This document shows, piece after piece, positions 22,160 to 33,240 of a stretch of 64,000 bases of DNA. The notes below the pieces were generated by a model. The model saw only the letters and a program-made list of their open reading frames with translations, searched no databases and was not told the origin of the DNA. This stretch comes from Myotis daubentonii (Eukaryota > Chordata > Mammalia > Chiroptera > Vespertilionidae). Where the stretch lies: the NCBI RefSeq assembly GCF_963259705.1, contig NC_081841.1:90719063-90783062 (forward strand), given 5' to 3'. The position numbers and the translations under genes were made by a program. Numbering within the stretch: position 1 is the stretch's first letter; each line of letters opens with the position of its first letter.

Positions 22160-22545
22160 CTGCCCCTCTTGTTCCTCAGTGTCTGTAAAAGTGAGATGAT
22201 AAGAATACCTTCCATGCCGAAACCGGTTTTGCTCAGTGGATAGAGCGTCGGCCTGCGGACTGAAAGGTCCCAGGATCGATTCCAGTCAAGGGCATGTACC
22301 TGGGTTACGGGCACATCCCCAGCGGGAGATGTGCAGGAGGCAGCTGATCGATGTTTCTCTCTCATCGATGTTTCTAACTTTCTATCTCTCTCCCTTCCTC
22401 TCTGTGAAAAATCAATAAAGTATATTAAAAAAAAAAAGAATACCTTCCTTCACAGATTACTGACAAGATTACGTGGGTTAATAAATATGAAGAGCATAAT
22501 ACAGTGTCCAACATATGGTAAGTACAATACATTGTTAGTTTTGTA
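22160..22545 (+). mobile_element. MIR SINE split by a VES SINE
   Basis: Left half GTCTGTAAAAGTGAGATGAT; right half CACAGATTACTGACAAGATT, GAGCATAATACAGTGTCCAA and ATATGGTAAGTACAATA. These join into one MIR once the VES is removed. Confidence 0.7.
22214..22435 (+). mobile_element. VES SINE
   Basis: GTTTTGCTCAGTGGATAGAG head with box B GGATCGATTCC, CT-rich tail and poly(A). AAGAATACCTTCC repeats at 22201-22213 and 22436-22448. Confidence 0.93.
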
Positions 22546-22624
22546 ATATTATTGTCTTCAAAATGTTAATGCCTACAGCTTTCAATCTGGAAAGGAAAAG
22601 GAGAATGATTTTGGGAAAAGAGGC

Positions 22625-22745
22625 AGATGGAAATGTATTAGGTGCCAGGCACTTCTCATAAGTATGTGATTTGAATCCTTCCCACAAAACTATGGCATAG
22701 GTATACAGTGTTATACTTATTTTATAGATGAGGACAAAGAGACTC
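22625..22745 (-). mobile_element. MIR/L2 remnant
   Basis: TTAGGTGCCAGGCACTTCTC followed by TTTATAGATGAGGACAAAGA, antisense MIR/L2 words. Confidence 0.5.
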
Positions 22746-22850
22746 CAAACCATGTGTCTATTCAGTGCACTTCAGGTACATTCTCATTCTACAGGACACT
22801 GCTAGGCTTTTTGATTCAGAGAAGACCTCCTTGTTTGCAGAAACGATTAA

Positions 22851-23205
22851 TCCATACTAATAAAAGGGTAATATGCTAATTAGACCAGGCATCTTCCGGA
22901 TATCCATCCGAATGTCCCTCCAGACAAAGCCACGGTGGCGGGTCCCAAGGCAGAGGTGTTTCGGGGCAATCAGACCAGCAGGGGAAGGCAGTTAGGGGTG
23001 ACCAGGCAGGCAGGGGAGCAGTTAGGGGCATCAGGCAGGCAGGCAGAGGGGTTCGAGGTGATCAGGAAGGCAGGCAGGTGAGCGGTTAGGAGACAGCGGT
23101 CCCAGATTGCGACAGGGATGTATGAGAGGTTCCGGACTGGAGAGGGTGCAGGCCGGGCTGAGGCTCCCTCCCCTCATGCACAAATTTTGTGCACTGGGCC
23201 TCTAG
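22851..23205 (+). mobile_element. HeliBat-type Helitron
   Basis: TCCATACTAATAAAAGGG after A; 3' hairpin GCACAAATTTTGTGC, then ACTGGGCCTCTAG before T. The interior has GGCAGTTAGGGGTGACCAGG-type units like those at 230-480 and 26400-26610. Confidence 0.92.
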
Positions 23206-23536
23206 TTTCATTATAATGTGCTAAAGATCTTTCAAATTGTTTGCTCCTGCTAGATGGCATTGTAATCAAACTGTCCAGGAGCTTGGAAATTCAAAGACTG
23301 CTATTAAATCAACTATTGCATGTACCTCTGGCTGGGTTCCACAGCATCACCCCCTCTTCCCTCTTGGCAGGGGGGGAGGGGGCAGTCAAAGGAACTCCAA
23401 CCACTCTATCCAAATGCATGTGAGGGTCTTGGGGGAACTCCCTCCCTACATGCTTTATTTGAGTCTCCACCCTCAGAAACTCCAGCTTTTGAAAGTGGCC
23501 TGGATAGGGAAGTTATTTTCCTTTTAAAGAAGGATA
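23206..23536. other. Unassigned intergenic sequence
   Basis: Nothing recognised; open frames at 23237-23634 run into the neighbouring Helitron and are not supported. Confidence 0.5.
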
Positions 23537-23679
23537 TCTATAATAATAAAAGCGTAACATGCCAATTAGACTGGACAACCTTCCAGACGAAGCCGCAGAG
23601 GTGGGGGCTGAGGCAGAGGCGGCCGCCATGGTAGCGTGGGCCAAGCCCTTTGCACAAATTTCGTGCATCAGGCCTCTAG
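23537..23679 (+). mobile_element. 143-bp mini-Helitron
   Basis: TCTATAATAATAAAAGCG after A; hairpin GCACAAATTTCGTGC, then ATCAGGCCTCTAG before T. Both termini are complete, with only about 90 bp between the conserved end motifs. Confidence 0.92.
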
Positions 23680-25979
23680 TGTAATAATAATATTTCCCCT
23701 GCCAAAGTGAAAAGATTAACATGAGACCAGAACCCAGACCACAAACAGCTGCATTCTGTGGGAGGGACTCTCTCGGGGGTATGGCAGGGTTTTTCCACAT
23801 CTTGTCTCCTCGTAACCCACTCTTGGGATAGGGTGCTGAGAATTGTCCCAAGCAATGGGTGATGACGATGGGCAAAAGGGATGGTCGGGGAACAGCTGCA
23901 GACCTGCTGCTCCCAAACCCACTCGCACCCCATTTCTGGACCAATACAATTTTATTGATTTGGTCCCTCGGATAACTGCACCTTGGGTCCCACTTTCTCC
24001 AGGATGCAGCTGCACTAGCTGTGTGCGAATGACGTATCTTGTGCATTTAGACTTTTTTTGTGATTTGTATTTTTGTGTTTTTTAATCTACAGCCCTCATT
24101 CCTACACTGTGTTCTCAGGTACATGAGCAATCTCAAGGATAAATGGGCAAGAGCTCCGGGTCTGCACAGCAGGAATACTTTGTTTTGTCTGGTCTAATGA
24201 TAAAACAAATAGGGAGAACACCTATTTGGAGTGGATAGTCTATTGAACTACCTCATTTTTGCCCATTAGAGCTGGCTTTTCTGACAAAATATCCTCTTGA
24301 AACCCCTCCACCTTCAATGTTTTATGGAAGACTAGATTTTAATGGGGTAGTCTCATTACTTGACCTCCTACTAGAAGATTGGTCTGAACAGGAATCAGTG
24401 GTTGGTGCAAAGGTTAGGAGAGGCTGGACTAGGTGAAAGGCACAGAGGGGAAGCCAAGATTAGATACAGGTTGTCAATATATGTGTAACCAAGGATTCCT
24501 GTCCCATACCTGTAATCCCAGGGGTTGGGACTCACATTACATACCAGATCCGTCCCTAACTGGATTGGGCTAGGCCTACCAAGCACAACAAGGTGTATGT
24601 GTGTGATGATGAAGAGAATTTTAAAGAACACTATATCTCTACCCATCTTGAGCTGCCCAGGGGTAGATATATGAAGCAATGACTAAATTCCTTAACCTTT
24701 AAAAACTCTTTGCTTTTTCTCTTTGTCTTCCAGAAAGACCACAAGCAATGGCTTCTTTGTGGTGCTCAGAGCCAGTGCCCTTCCCTGCTGCAGCAATGAT
24801 TAGTGTCATAGTGGCTAAAGGAGAAAAGCGGTTTTCATTAACATGCTGTGAGACCACTGAAAACCTACCTCACTGGGTTGAAACAGGGCAAATGCAATAG
24901 AATGCATTGGGTGATGTGTATCTGATCCTGGGTTCTTGTCCCCCACCAATTGCTGTCCCCTCTAGTTATTGTGCTTGTCTGGGCTTTGTAGGAATTCACA
25001 GTAGCTGATTTGGTGATTGCTAGGTGGCCTAGTAAATGTATTGGTCTTTCTCCATGTTCTTTTGGGGTTTTATTGTTTACAAACTTCTGTTTTGTATTGA
25101 GAAAAATAGCCAAAGCATCTTTGACAAAAGGCTCTGCACCAGGGAAAAGGGATCTGAAACAAGCTTGGGAACACCTCTTCTTGAAGTGGGGCTCTTGAAC
25201 CATCCTTTCTTTTGTTTTCTCTTCCTCTTTTCCTATTTTGGACCAGATTTTCTGTCCTTAAAATTTGACTCCTATCCTCTTCTATCCACATCCCAAAAAG
25301 CCCATTTACCCACATGCATACACATTTAATGTGTGGGGTGTCACCCTATCTCTTAAATGATTTGTGTAAAAATCTGAAGAAGTTAAAAATACTCCATCCC
25401 TTCTTCCCAATATCCTAACTGAAGACCATACCTTGATATGTGATTCATGCCAAACATTCAGATTGCTATGTTTTAATTTCTAATCCTAGGGTAGAGAGCA
25501 GCAATGAGGGGGGCTTTCATTTTGAAAGTGGGGTTAGGAAACCAAGAAAGGGGAGATGAATGTATATCCAAGTCACTCAGGAACTTTTATGCCGGTGCAA
25601 AAAAACTTATGTCAAAGTAGCCACAAGATTGTTTAATAGGAAACAGATGAATGTAACCCATGTTTACTGCTAGAAACCAAAGCTTTGTGTGAAATCTTGA
25701 GTTTATGGGGCGGGAGGGAGGGAGGGTAGGAAAGCAGGTACCTGTGTGTTCTTTCCCTGATTCCTTCTTGTTTCTAAACTGCAGGGGGCTGAGCCGCCTT
25801 GGGCTTTGGTGACCTCTATCACTGGGGACTGTTTATTTGATGGTTGATTTTGCTGTGCTGGCTACTTCCACTTGCTATCATTTTGTAAAACACATGCTGA
25901 CTTTTTCCCTTCCCCTCTTTTCCCTGGGAAAATAAAATGAATGAATAAAGACTTATTCCTACTGAAAAAAAAAAAAAAG
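23680..25979 (+). pseudogene. Possible retrotransposed 3' UTR (parent unknown)
   Basis: This is about 2.3 kb with almost no interspersed repeats. It ends AAAATAAAATGAATGAATAAA, 14 nt of sequence and then A14, which is the layout of an mRNA 3' end with cleavage after a canonical signal. I cannot identify the parent gene, and I see no target-site duplication, so the left boundary is a guess and only the right end is meaningful. It may instead be the 3' end of a resident transcript or chance. Confidence 0.3.
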
Positions 25980-26240
25980 TGTTACCTTTCCAGCCCTTCA
26001 TCTTTGGCCCTTTCCTCCGAAGTTCTGAACCTCTGAGGGACCTAAGAGAGGCTGCCTTAGATGAACCTATAATCCCACATGTCCCACCTTCTATCCCCAG
26101 TCCTTATAGGCAACCCTGATTAACATCACCAGAGGTTTGTCTAACTCTGTTAGATTTCTTAAAAAAGTAAGTTACCACTTTAATCTTTGTTTTCTATTTT
26201 ATTAATGGTCATTTCTTTTTTGAACATTGCTTAGGTGTAA
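25980..26240. other. Unassigned intergenic sequence
   Basis: No feature recognised. Confidence 0.4.
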
Positions 26241-26731
26241 TCTATACTAATAATAGAAGGATATGCAAATTGTCCAGGATGCCATCACAGTAACAGTAAA
26301 GACCAAACAGCAGGCTGCATGGGGCAACAAGGCCGGCAGGGAGGTTAGTGAGGGATGACCAAACAACTGAACAGCAGGCTGCATGGGGAGACCAGGCCGG
26401 CAAGGGGGGGCGGGCAGTTGGGGGCTACCAGGCCAGCAGGGGGGGGGCAGTAAGGGGCAACCAGGCCAGTGGGGAGGGCAGTTGGGGGTGATTGGGCCAG
26501 CAGGGGGGGCATTTGGGGGCAACCAGGCCTGCAGTGGGGGCAGTTAGGGGGCGATCAGGCCAGCAGGCAGAGGCAGTTAGGGGTGATCAGGCAGGCAGGC
26601 AGGTGAGCAGTTAGGAGCCAACGGTCCCGGATTGTGAGAGGGATGTCCAAGGAGTCCCGGATTGGAGAGGGTGCAGGCTGGGCTGAGGGGACCCCCCACC
26701 CCGTGAATGAATTTGGTGCACTGGGCCTCTA

Positions 26732-26732
<1 letters not shown>
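26241..26732 (+). mobile_element. HeliBat-type Helitron (first of a tandem pair)
   Basis: TCTATACTAATAATAGAAGG after A, then ATATGCAAATTGTCC. The interior has 35-40 bp units on GGGGCAGTTGGGGGC(A/T)ACCAGG. The 3' end TTGGTGCACTGGGCCTCTAG has a degenerated hairpin. It is followed directly by TA repeats. Confidence 0.88.

Positions 26733-26790
<58 letters not shown>
26731..26790. repeat. (TA)n microsatellite at a Helitron-Helitron junction
   Basis: About 28 TA units exactly between the CTAG of one Helitron and the 5' interior (CCCTAATATGCAAATAGACC) of the next. It probably expanded from a TCTATATATATA-type 5' end. Confidence 0.9.
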
Positions 26791-26791
<1 letters not shown>

Positions 26792-27464
26792 CCCTAATAT
26801 GCAAATAGACCAAATGGCAGAACAACCAAACAACTGGTCGCTATGATGTGCGCTGACCACCAGGAGGTGTGCATGGAACATGGCGGGCATCAGCAGCAGG
26901 TGGCAGAGCGTGGAACATGGTGGGCGCTGGCCACAGCAGGATGGTGGAGCAGGTGAGCAGGGGCGCCATCCAAGGCATGGTGCCAGTCACTGTCATCAGG
27001 GCGAGCCTCTGGTAGTTACTGAAAATTCTTTGTTCCTGCACACCATGGTCCTGCCTGCCACTCGCACCCACTGCCAGCACCCGGCGCTGGCCCTGATTGC
27101 TCAGCGCTGTCTGTGGGTGTGGCCCTGATTGTCCCTGAGGGTTTCTCCACCTCCACCTGCTCCTGAGAGGTGATCAGGGTAGCAGCCACCACTCACACCC
27201 ACTGACGGCACCAGCCCTGCTCGCACCCGCTGTTGGTGCCGGCCCCAGTAGCTCCGCGCTGTCAGTAGGTGTGAGCAGGGCCGGCACCATCAGCGTTTGG
27301 GAATGGCAGGAGCAGGGTTGCTGGCAGACAGGGGACTGGGAGCCATGGTGGGAGGAGTTGGGCAGGGGTGCGGAGAATGGGCCGAGACCCACCCCTGTGC
27401 CCACCACAGCTTCATGTCCCACAGTTTCTTTCAAGGTACACGAATTCGTGCACTGAGCCCCTAG
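26733..27464 (+). mobile_element. HeliBat-type Helitron, 5' end dissolved in TA repeats
   Basis: After the TA run comes CCCTAATATGCAAATAGACC, GGTCGCTATGATGTGCGCTG and a GC-rich interior. The 3' hairpin is CACGAATTCGTG, followed by CACTGAGCCCCTAG before T. The initial TC is not visible. Confidence 0.85.
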
Positions 27465-27489
27465 TTTTTATATAATAAAGTTCACCTTT

Positions 27490-27690
27490 TTTTTTTCAGA
27501 GGGAAGGCAGGAGTGGGGAGGAGGGAGAGATTAACTGGGGAATGTATATGCATAACCCATGGACACAGACAACAGTGTGGTGAAGGCCTGGGGGAGGGTG
27601 GGGGGTGGAGGAGGTTAATAGGGAAAAAGGAAGACATCTGTAATACTTTCAACAATACAGATAAATTTTAAAAATAATTTAAAAAATAAA
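27490..27690 (+). mobile_element. L1 3'-UTR end
   Basis: CATGGACACAGACAACAGTG, a G-rich segment and CATCTGTAATACTTTCAACAATA before an A-rich tail: the terminal 3' UTR of a fairly young L1, strongly 5'-truncated. Confidence 0.7.
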
Positions 27691-28387
27691 GTTTACTCTT
27701 TTTAGTTTACAGTCCTATGAATTTTAATAAAGGCATACAATCCTGTTACCACTACCATGAAGACATAGTTTTTATATTTATACAAAATCATATATTTTAA
27801 TGATTTCAGAAAGTTTCCTTAGTGACCTTTTGTTGTTCTCGCCAGCTCTGGCAACTACTATCTGTTTTCTGTCCCTCTAGGTTTGTCCTTTCCAGAATGT
27901 CAAATAAATGAAATCAGATGGTATGATTTTGAGCTTTTTGAGTCTGGATTCTTTCACTTGGCATAATGCTTTTGAGGTTCATCCATATTGTGTCGTGTAT
28001 CAGAAGTTATTCTCTTTTTATTGCTCAGTGGGGTTCCACTGTTTGGATGGACTATAGTTTGTTTATCCATTCCTCAATTGAAGGGCATCCGGGTTGTTTC
28101 CAGTTTTTGGTGCTTATGAACAAAGCTTCTATAAACATTTGCATACAGGTTTTTGTATGAACATAAGTTTCAATTCACTTGGGTAAACACCTAAAAGTGG
28201 GATTACTGTGTCATATGGTAAGTATATTTTAGTTTTATAAGAAACTAGAGGCCCGGTGCACGAAATTCATGCACTGAGGGGTAGGGGTTCCCTCAGCCCA
28301 GCCTGCCCCTCTCACAGTACGGGAGCCTTCAGTAGATGTCCTACTGATGGCCACAGTCTGGCAGCAAAGGCTCGGAGTAGGCGTCCC

Positions 28388-28388
<1 letters not shown>

Positions 28389-28440
<52 letters not shown>
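28389..28440. repeat. (GT)n microsatellite
   Basis: About 25 GT units inside the Helitron. Confidence 0.95.
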
Positions 28441-28564
28441 TGCTGGGGGCCTGCCCCCAGCCACACCCAGAGGCTTGGAGCAGGCACCCCTCTGTGTTGA
28501 TCTCTCAGGCTCCTGGCCTCCACTGCATGTTGTTCTCTCCTTTGAGCTGTGGCCAGGGTGGGGT

Positions 28565-28830
28565 GCTGCCTGCAGGCTGCACTTTCCTGCTCACAGATCG
28601 CCGGATCGCTGCGGAGACCCGGGGGGAGGCCCTCCTGGGTGCTGCCTGCGCAGAACTTTCCTGCTCTGGGATCGCCATGGTGACCCAGGAGCAGGCCCTC
28701 CTGGGTGCTGCCTAAAGGTCGCACTTTCCCTCTCACGAGTTGCTGGATCTCCACGGTGACCCGGGGGCAGGCCCTGCTGGGTGCTGCCTGCGGGCAGCAC
28801 TTTCCTACTCTTGAATCGCCATGGGGTCCC
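28565..28830. repeat. Minisatellite (about 66 bp x 4) inside Helitron
   Basis: Repeated words are ACTTTCCTGCTC, GATCGCC(G/A)TGG and CAGGCCCTCCTGGGTGCTGC, at near-regular spacing. Confidence 0.75.
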
Positions 28831-29420
28831 AGCTGGCAGCGGGGCTTAGCAGGGCTTAGGCAGCACACAGGGGTCCCAGCTGGGGGTGGGGCTTAGGTGG
28901 AGCGGGGCTTAGGGGACACACGGGACATGGGTGGCAGCTCGCACTGTCCCACCCTGCCTGCAGTATGCAAATTATCCACCATCTTTGTTGGTGGTTAATT
29001 TGCATATTGCACTGATTAGCCAATGGAAGTCATAGCAAAGGTACAGTCAATTACCATCTTTGTCTATTATTAGATAGGATTGCCAAACTATTTTTTAAAG
29101 TAGCTGTACCATTTTGCATTCCCACCAGCAACAGATGAGGACTGTTGGCCTGCATCCTCATCAGCACTTGATATTGTCAAGTTTTATGTTATTTTATTTT
29201 TAGCCAATCTTTTGTGTGTGGAGCATCTCATTGTGGCTTAACGTTGCATTTCTCTAGTGACAGTGAGCATGTCTTCATGTGCTTATTGGACATTTGAATA
29301 TCTTTAAAGTTTCTTTTCAAGTCATTTGTCTGATGTTTTAATTGGTATTTTTCTTAGTTTTGAGTTTGTGAGAGTTTTTAATATACTCTGGATGTAAGTC
29401 CTACATCACATATTGATTAC

Positions 29421-30150
29421 CTGCTTGTTTTTTTATCTGTCATTTCTGAGATGAGAGCAGAGATGGTCCTTAGTCCATAGCACTAGTCCCAGGGAAGCAG
29501 ATGTTTATGAAAGAAGACAGGAAAGATCTTGATTGTATACTAACGCAGAATCGTTCACTCTCTTCATCCTGTTTCATACAAATTAGAACAATACAGAAGA
29601 TCTCTGATAAGAGGGAAGAAAGATACAAAATAACACAAAAGCTTTCTAAGAGTGGGCCAAAACCAGGAAGCGAAGAGTTAGTTTGGTAGCTGTTTCATTT
29701 TGAGACTGGACCAGGAGGTGCCCTTTTTATTCTGCCCTTTCTCTTAACATCCTCCCATGTTCCTCCAGAATCGGAGAGGAAGAGGTTGGTCCTGAGAGAA
29801 AGGGACATGGAAGAAGGAGAGGAAGAAGAGTTCCTTGGTGCCCATCTGGGAGACTCAGTGTGTACTGAGCAATGGCTTTCCACATTGCAATCTTCTGAAC
29901 TCCTATGTATGTTTGATCAACAGAAAGATTTGTAAGTAAGAAAGGCTTAGAGGTGGTGATCTATTTGGGATTTAAAAAAAAAAGAATTGCAAATGTCTAT
30001 ATTCCATATCAAAGAAGGAAGAAAAGGTGAAGCTTTCTACTAATGGACTGTAACATCCCTCCTCCTAGCCATTAAAGACAGGCTGAGGAAGAGAGTCAGC
30101 CCAACTCCCTATCTGAATTTCCACCACTTATCTTTCAGGGAGATAAGATG
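29421..30150. other. Unassigned intergenic sequence
   Basis: No supported gene; the 62-codon frame at 29501-29689 lacks any recognisable motif. Confidence 0.5.
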
Positions 30151-30161
30151 ATGATAGATAA

Positions 30162-30212
<51 letters not shown>
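30151..30212. repeat. (GATA)n microsatellite
   Basis: About 15 GATA/TAGA units. Confidence 0.95.
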
Positions 30213-30214
<2 letters not shown>

Positions 30215-31361
30215 CACTGACTTTTAAATCAAATCATCCTAGAATTCCTAGTTCTGTGCTACTTACTTGACCTGAGAATATGTTATGATTTGTAAGCACT
30301 TGTAACATCTAAGACATTAAAAAAAGACAACCTTAAATTGCCCTAGTCTTCTATGGTAAACATAAGTAGTTCATCTATTTGCATTTCCTTTCTCTTATGC
30401 CAAAGGAGACAATTAAACCGGCAATGCGGAAGTGTGAATTCCTGTTGGTACAAATGATACCAAATGTGCCTCAGTAAATCACTAAATGTCTTGACCTCTA
30501 CAGCTCTTCTGTTGATCCCTACACTCTGGATTGGGTATTTTCTTAATTATCTGAATTTTTATAGGTCTTTTCCACATCGTGGCACCTTGTGTAAGACGAG
30601 TGGTTCTGAAAACAGCGTCATGGATCATCAGTTATAGTGGGAGACAGATTCACCCAGGGGCATGCCACTGAATGATCTGCCAAAGGTACAGTTGACAAAG
30701 TCTTCATCAGTCAGTACTGATATAAATACCATCCTCCTCAGCGGAACATTTGCAATGTGTCTCTCAGAGCTAAATCAGTACTCTAATTGCAACATCAGTT
30801 ATGGGCCCTGCTCGGTGATGAGAGAAGCAAAGATATGAGGATGTTCTCAGCTGAAGCTATTTATACATGCCGCGTGGTCTTTAATTATCTGGTCGGGAGG
30901 GGATAGGGAGAAGCAGAAAGTTAGCATGACTAAAAATTTAATCTACCCACCCTCTTTGCACCAGTCCTCCAAGAGGGAAAATTCTAAGTACTTCATTTCT
31001 GAAAGGTAAAGGTGAGAAACCATAAAGCCTGTGAAAACGCAGTCTACCCATTTGCCACCTAGTATTTCACTGTTGATACTCTCTCTATTGTGTGAGTTTA
31101 AGACTTCAAGGGACTATGGGAAAGAAAATTCAAGTTTTATGAGCCCAAAATTAAATGAGCATCTTGGAAGAATCTCCTTTTACCCTTAAAGGTAGAAGAA
31201 AATTGTCCATTAGAAAGTTGATTTGGTTATTTCAGAACTTTGGTCTAAAAATAACTCTAGACTTCAATATGAAAACTTCCTAAAACATAACATAAAATCA
31301 TAATTACACATTCATAAATTGATATATTAAATGAAATTCAAAATGTAGTACAGGAAGATTA
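30213..31361. other. Unassigned intergenic sequence
   Basis: About 1.1 kb free of recognisable repeats or genes. Confidence 0.5.
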
Positions 31362-31793
31362 TCCTATATAATGAAAGCATAATATGCAAATCGACCAAAG
31401 GGCAAAACGACCAGTCGGCAGGGGCGGGGGGACAGTGAGCAGGCAGCACCAGGCCAGCCAAGGTGCACACCAGCTGGCAGAGGGAGGGAATGGCAATGGG
31501 GCAGGTGGGCGACCCACAACAGTGGAGGGGCAATGTGGGGGGCCGGCATCATCCCCTGTTCAGCCCATCTGGTCACCTCCTGCAGAGGGAGGCCAGGCAG
31601 CAGCAGCAGGGTGATGGAGATTGCACCGTCCCCTGATCCCCTGTCTGGTCACCTCCAGCCGAGGGATGCCCATGGGGAGTGGGCCTAAGCCGTCAGTAGG
31701 ACATCCCCTGAGAAATCCCAGACTGTAAGAGGGTATAGGCTGGGCTGAGGGACCCTCCCCCAGTGCACAAATTTTTGTGCACTGGACCTCTAG
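31362..31793 (+). mobile_element. HeliBat-type Helitron (first of tandem pair)
   Basis: TCCTATATAATGAAAGC after A, ATATGCAAATCGACCAAAGG, a GC-rich interior, hairpin GCACAAATTTTTGTGC and ACTGGACCTCTAG. The next element starts at the following base. Confidence 0.92.
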
Positions 31794-32120
31794 TCCTATA
31801 TAATAAAAGGCTAATATGCAAATCGACCAAATGGTGGAACCACCGGTCGCTATGACACGCACTGACAACCACAAGCCAGATGCTCAACACAGGAGCTAAC
31901 TGTTGCTGGTCAGTGCACTCCCATAGGGGGAGCGCTGCTTAGCCAGAAAATGGCCTCACGGATGGCAAGTGCAGTGGCAGTGGCGGGAGCACTAAGGATG
32001 TCCGACTGCCAGCTTAGGCCCACTCTCCTGAGGCCTCCTGGACTGTGAGAGGTTGCAGGCCAGGCTGAGGGCTCCCCCCACTCCCCCTGAGTGCACAAAT
32101 TTCATGCACTGGACCTCTAG
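31794..32120 (+). mobile_element. HeliBat-type Helitron (second of tandem pair)
   Basis: TCCTATATAATAAAAGGC directly after the CTAG of the previous copy. 3' hairpin GCACAAATTTCATGC, then ACTGGACCTCTAG before T. The interior differs from its partner, so this is not a simple duplication. Confidence 0.92.
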
Positions 32121-32159
32121 TCAAATATAAAATACATTTGGGAAGAAATAGCTATAATA

Positions 32160-32385
32160 ATGACTATATTTATTTGGTGGTCTTTGTATAAGAGACAGTG
32201 CTAAGAAGCTATCTTATCTCAATAAATTCTTCCTAAGACTCAATAACAGATATGTTATTATCCACATGTTACTAATTAATAAGAAAAGTATGGCTCAGAA
32301 GATTAACCAGTGCAAGTCACACCTCATTTAAGTATAAGTATCAAAATTCAGATTCTCATCTGACTCCCAGGTCTTTACCCTAAAA
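32160..32385 (-). mobile_element. MIR/L2 remnant
   Basis: Antisense MIR layout: AAGAAGCTATCTTATCTCAA, TATGTTATTATCCACATGTT and CAGATTCTCATCTGACTCCC. Confidence 0.5.
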
Positions 32386-33240
32386 CACTACTTTTTATTT
32401 TACATATTTGTATTAACCTCAGAGCATATCTTACTCATATTTCATGCTTCCCTATAATGTCAATTGACCTAGTTATGCCCTTTCAAGCCAAATGCTTTCC
32501 CTCTTGGCTCTCCTTCAGATATCTTTAAGATGTGAATCCATTGTGAACAGTGTTACTTTCTATTTATTTCTCAACTCAGATCTAACAGTGAGATCATGAT
32601 TGGTTAAGGGCTTTTCCTGTCTGACCAAAGATTTTATGCCAGGCTCCCTCATAACGTCATGATTGCCCATGGTCAGGTACCTGGTCTTGTTCAATTACTG
32701 GTGGCTGGGAGGGAGGGAGCAGGAGGGGAGAGGAGCCCCACTGAGGGTGCAGAGGCTGTGGTGGGCCAGTTCCCCTTGGCAGAGGCTGCAGAGACTGCAA
32801 TTGACTTGGATAATACAAATACGGTGAACGGATTCCAAATATATACCACTGTGAAGAATTTTATTTCTGAACTCATCCTATCATAAATGCCCTCCAGGAC
32901 ACCAGGAGAAATTGATTCCTATCCCTGGAGATCAGAATCAGGATAAAAATCATCTAAATAGACATTATCACTAAACTGTCATATCTCCTATCTATTCTCA
33001 TAAGAACCCATTTATCTCCCTTAAAAGTCTTTTTCCCTATTTTGATGGTATATAAGTCCCAAATTCTAACTCTCTCTAGTCCACATTTTTCTGTGAATTC
33101 CCATGTACGTACATGAATTTAAAAAAATATTTCTTTTCTCTTTCTAATCTGTCTTTTGTCAGTTTAATACGCAGGCCCCAAAATATTAAACCTAAGAGGT
33201 AGAGGAAAAGTTTTTCTTCCTCCATCAAAAATGTACTGTA
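32386..33240. other. Unassigned intergenic sequence
   Basis: The frame at 32659-32886 is open on both strands but lacks any family signature; not called as a gene. Confidence 0.5.

Larger units (their letters stand above)
28245..29079 (-). mobile_element. HeliBat-type Helitron, minus orientation
   Basis: The minus strand begins TCCTATCTAATAATAGAC (29079 leftwards) and ends ACCGGGCCTCTAG at 28245, preceded by hairpin GCATGAATTTCGTGC. The host site is an A/T dinucleotide inside the L1M. The interior carries a GT microsatellite and about four 66-bp units. The 5' end differs from the TCCTATATAATA type and matches that at 40322. Confidence 0.9.
27691..29420 (-). mobile_element. Old L1M fragment split by a minus-strand Helitron
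   Basis: Antisense ORF2 text: TTCACTTGGCATAATGCTTT, TTCCTCAATTGAAGGGCATC and GGGTAAACACCTAAAAGTGG up to 28244. It resumes at 29080 with TTGCCAAACTATTTTTTAAAG, TGCATTCCCACCAGCAACAG and TGTCTGATGTTTTAATTGG. The two halves join exactly across the Helitron. Confidence 0.8.

Noticed and set aside
28347..28868. Long frames on both strands around the GT repeat
   Set aside because: They run through a GT microsatellite and a 66-bp minisatellite inside a Helitron; open frames in all registers are expected.
32659..32886. 75-codon plus-strand frame ending NTVNGFQIYTTVKNF-like
   Set aside because: Also open on the minus strand, no family recognised, no transcript context.
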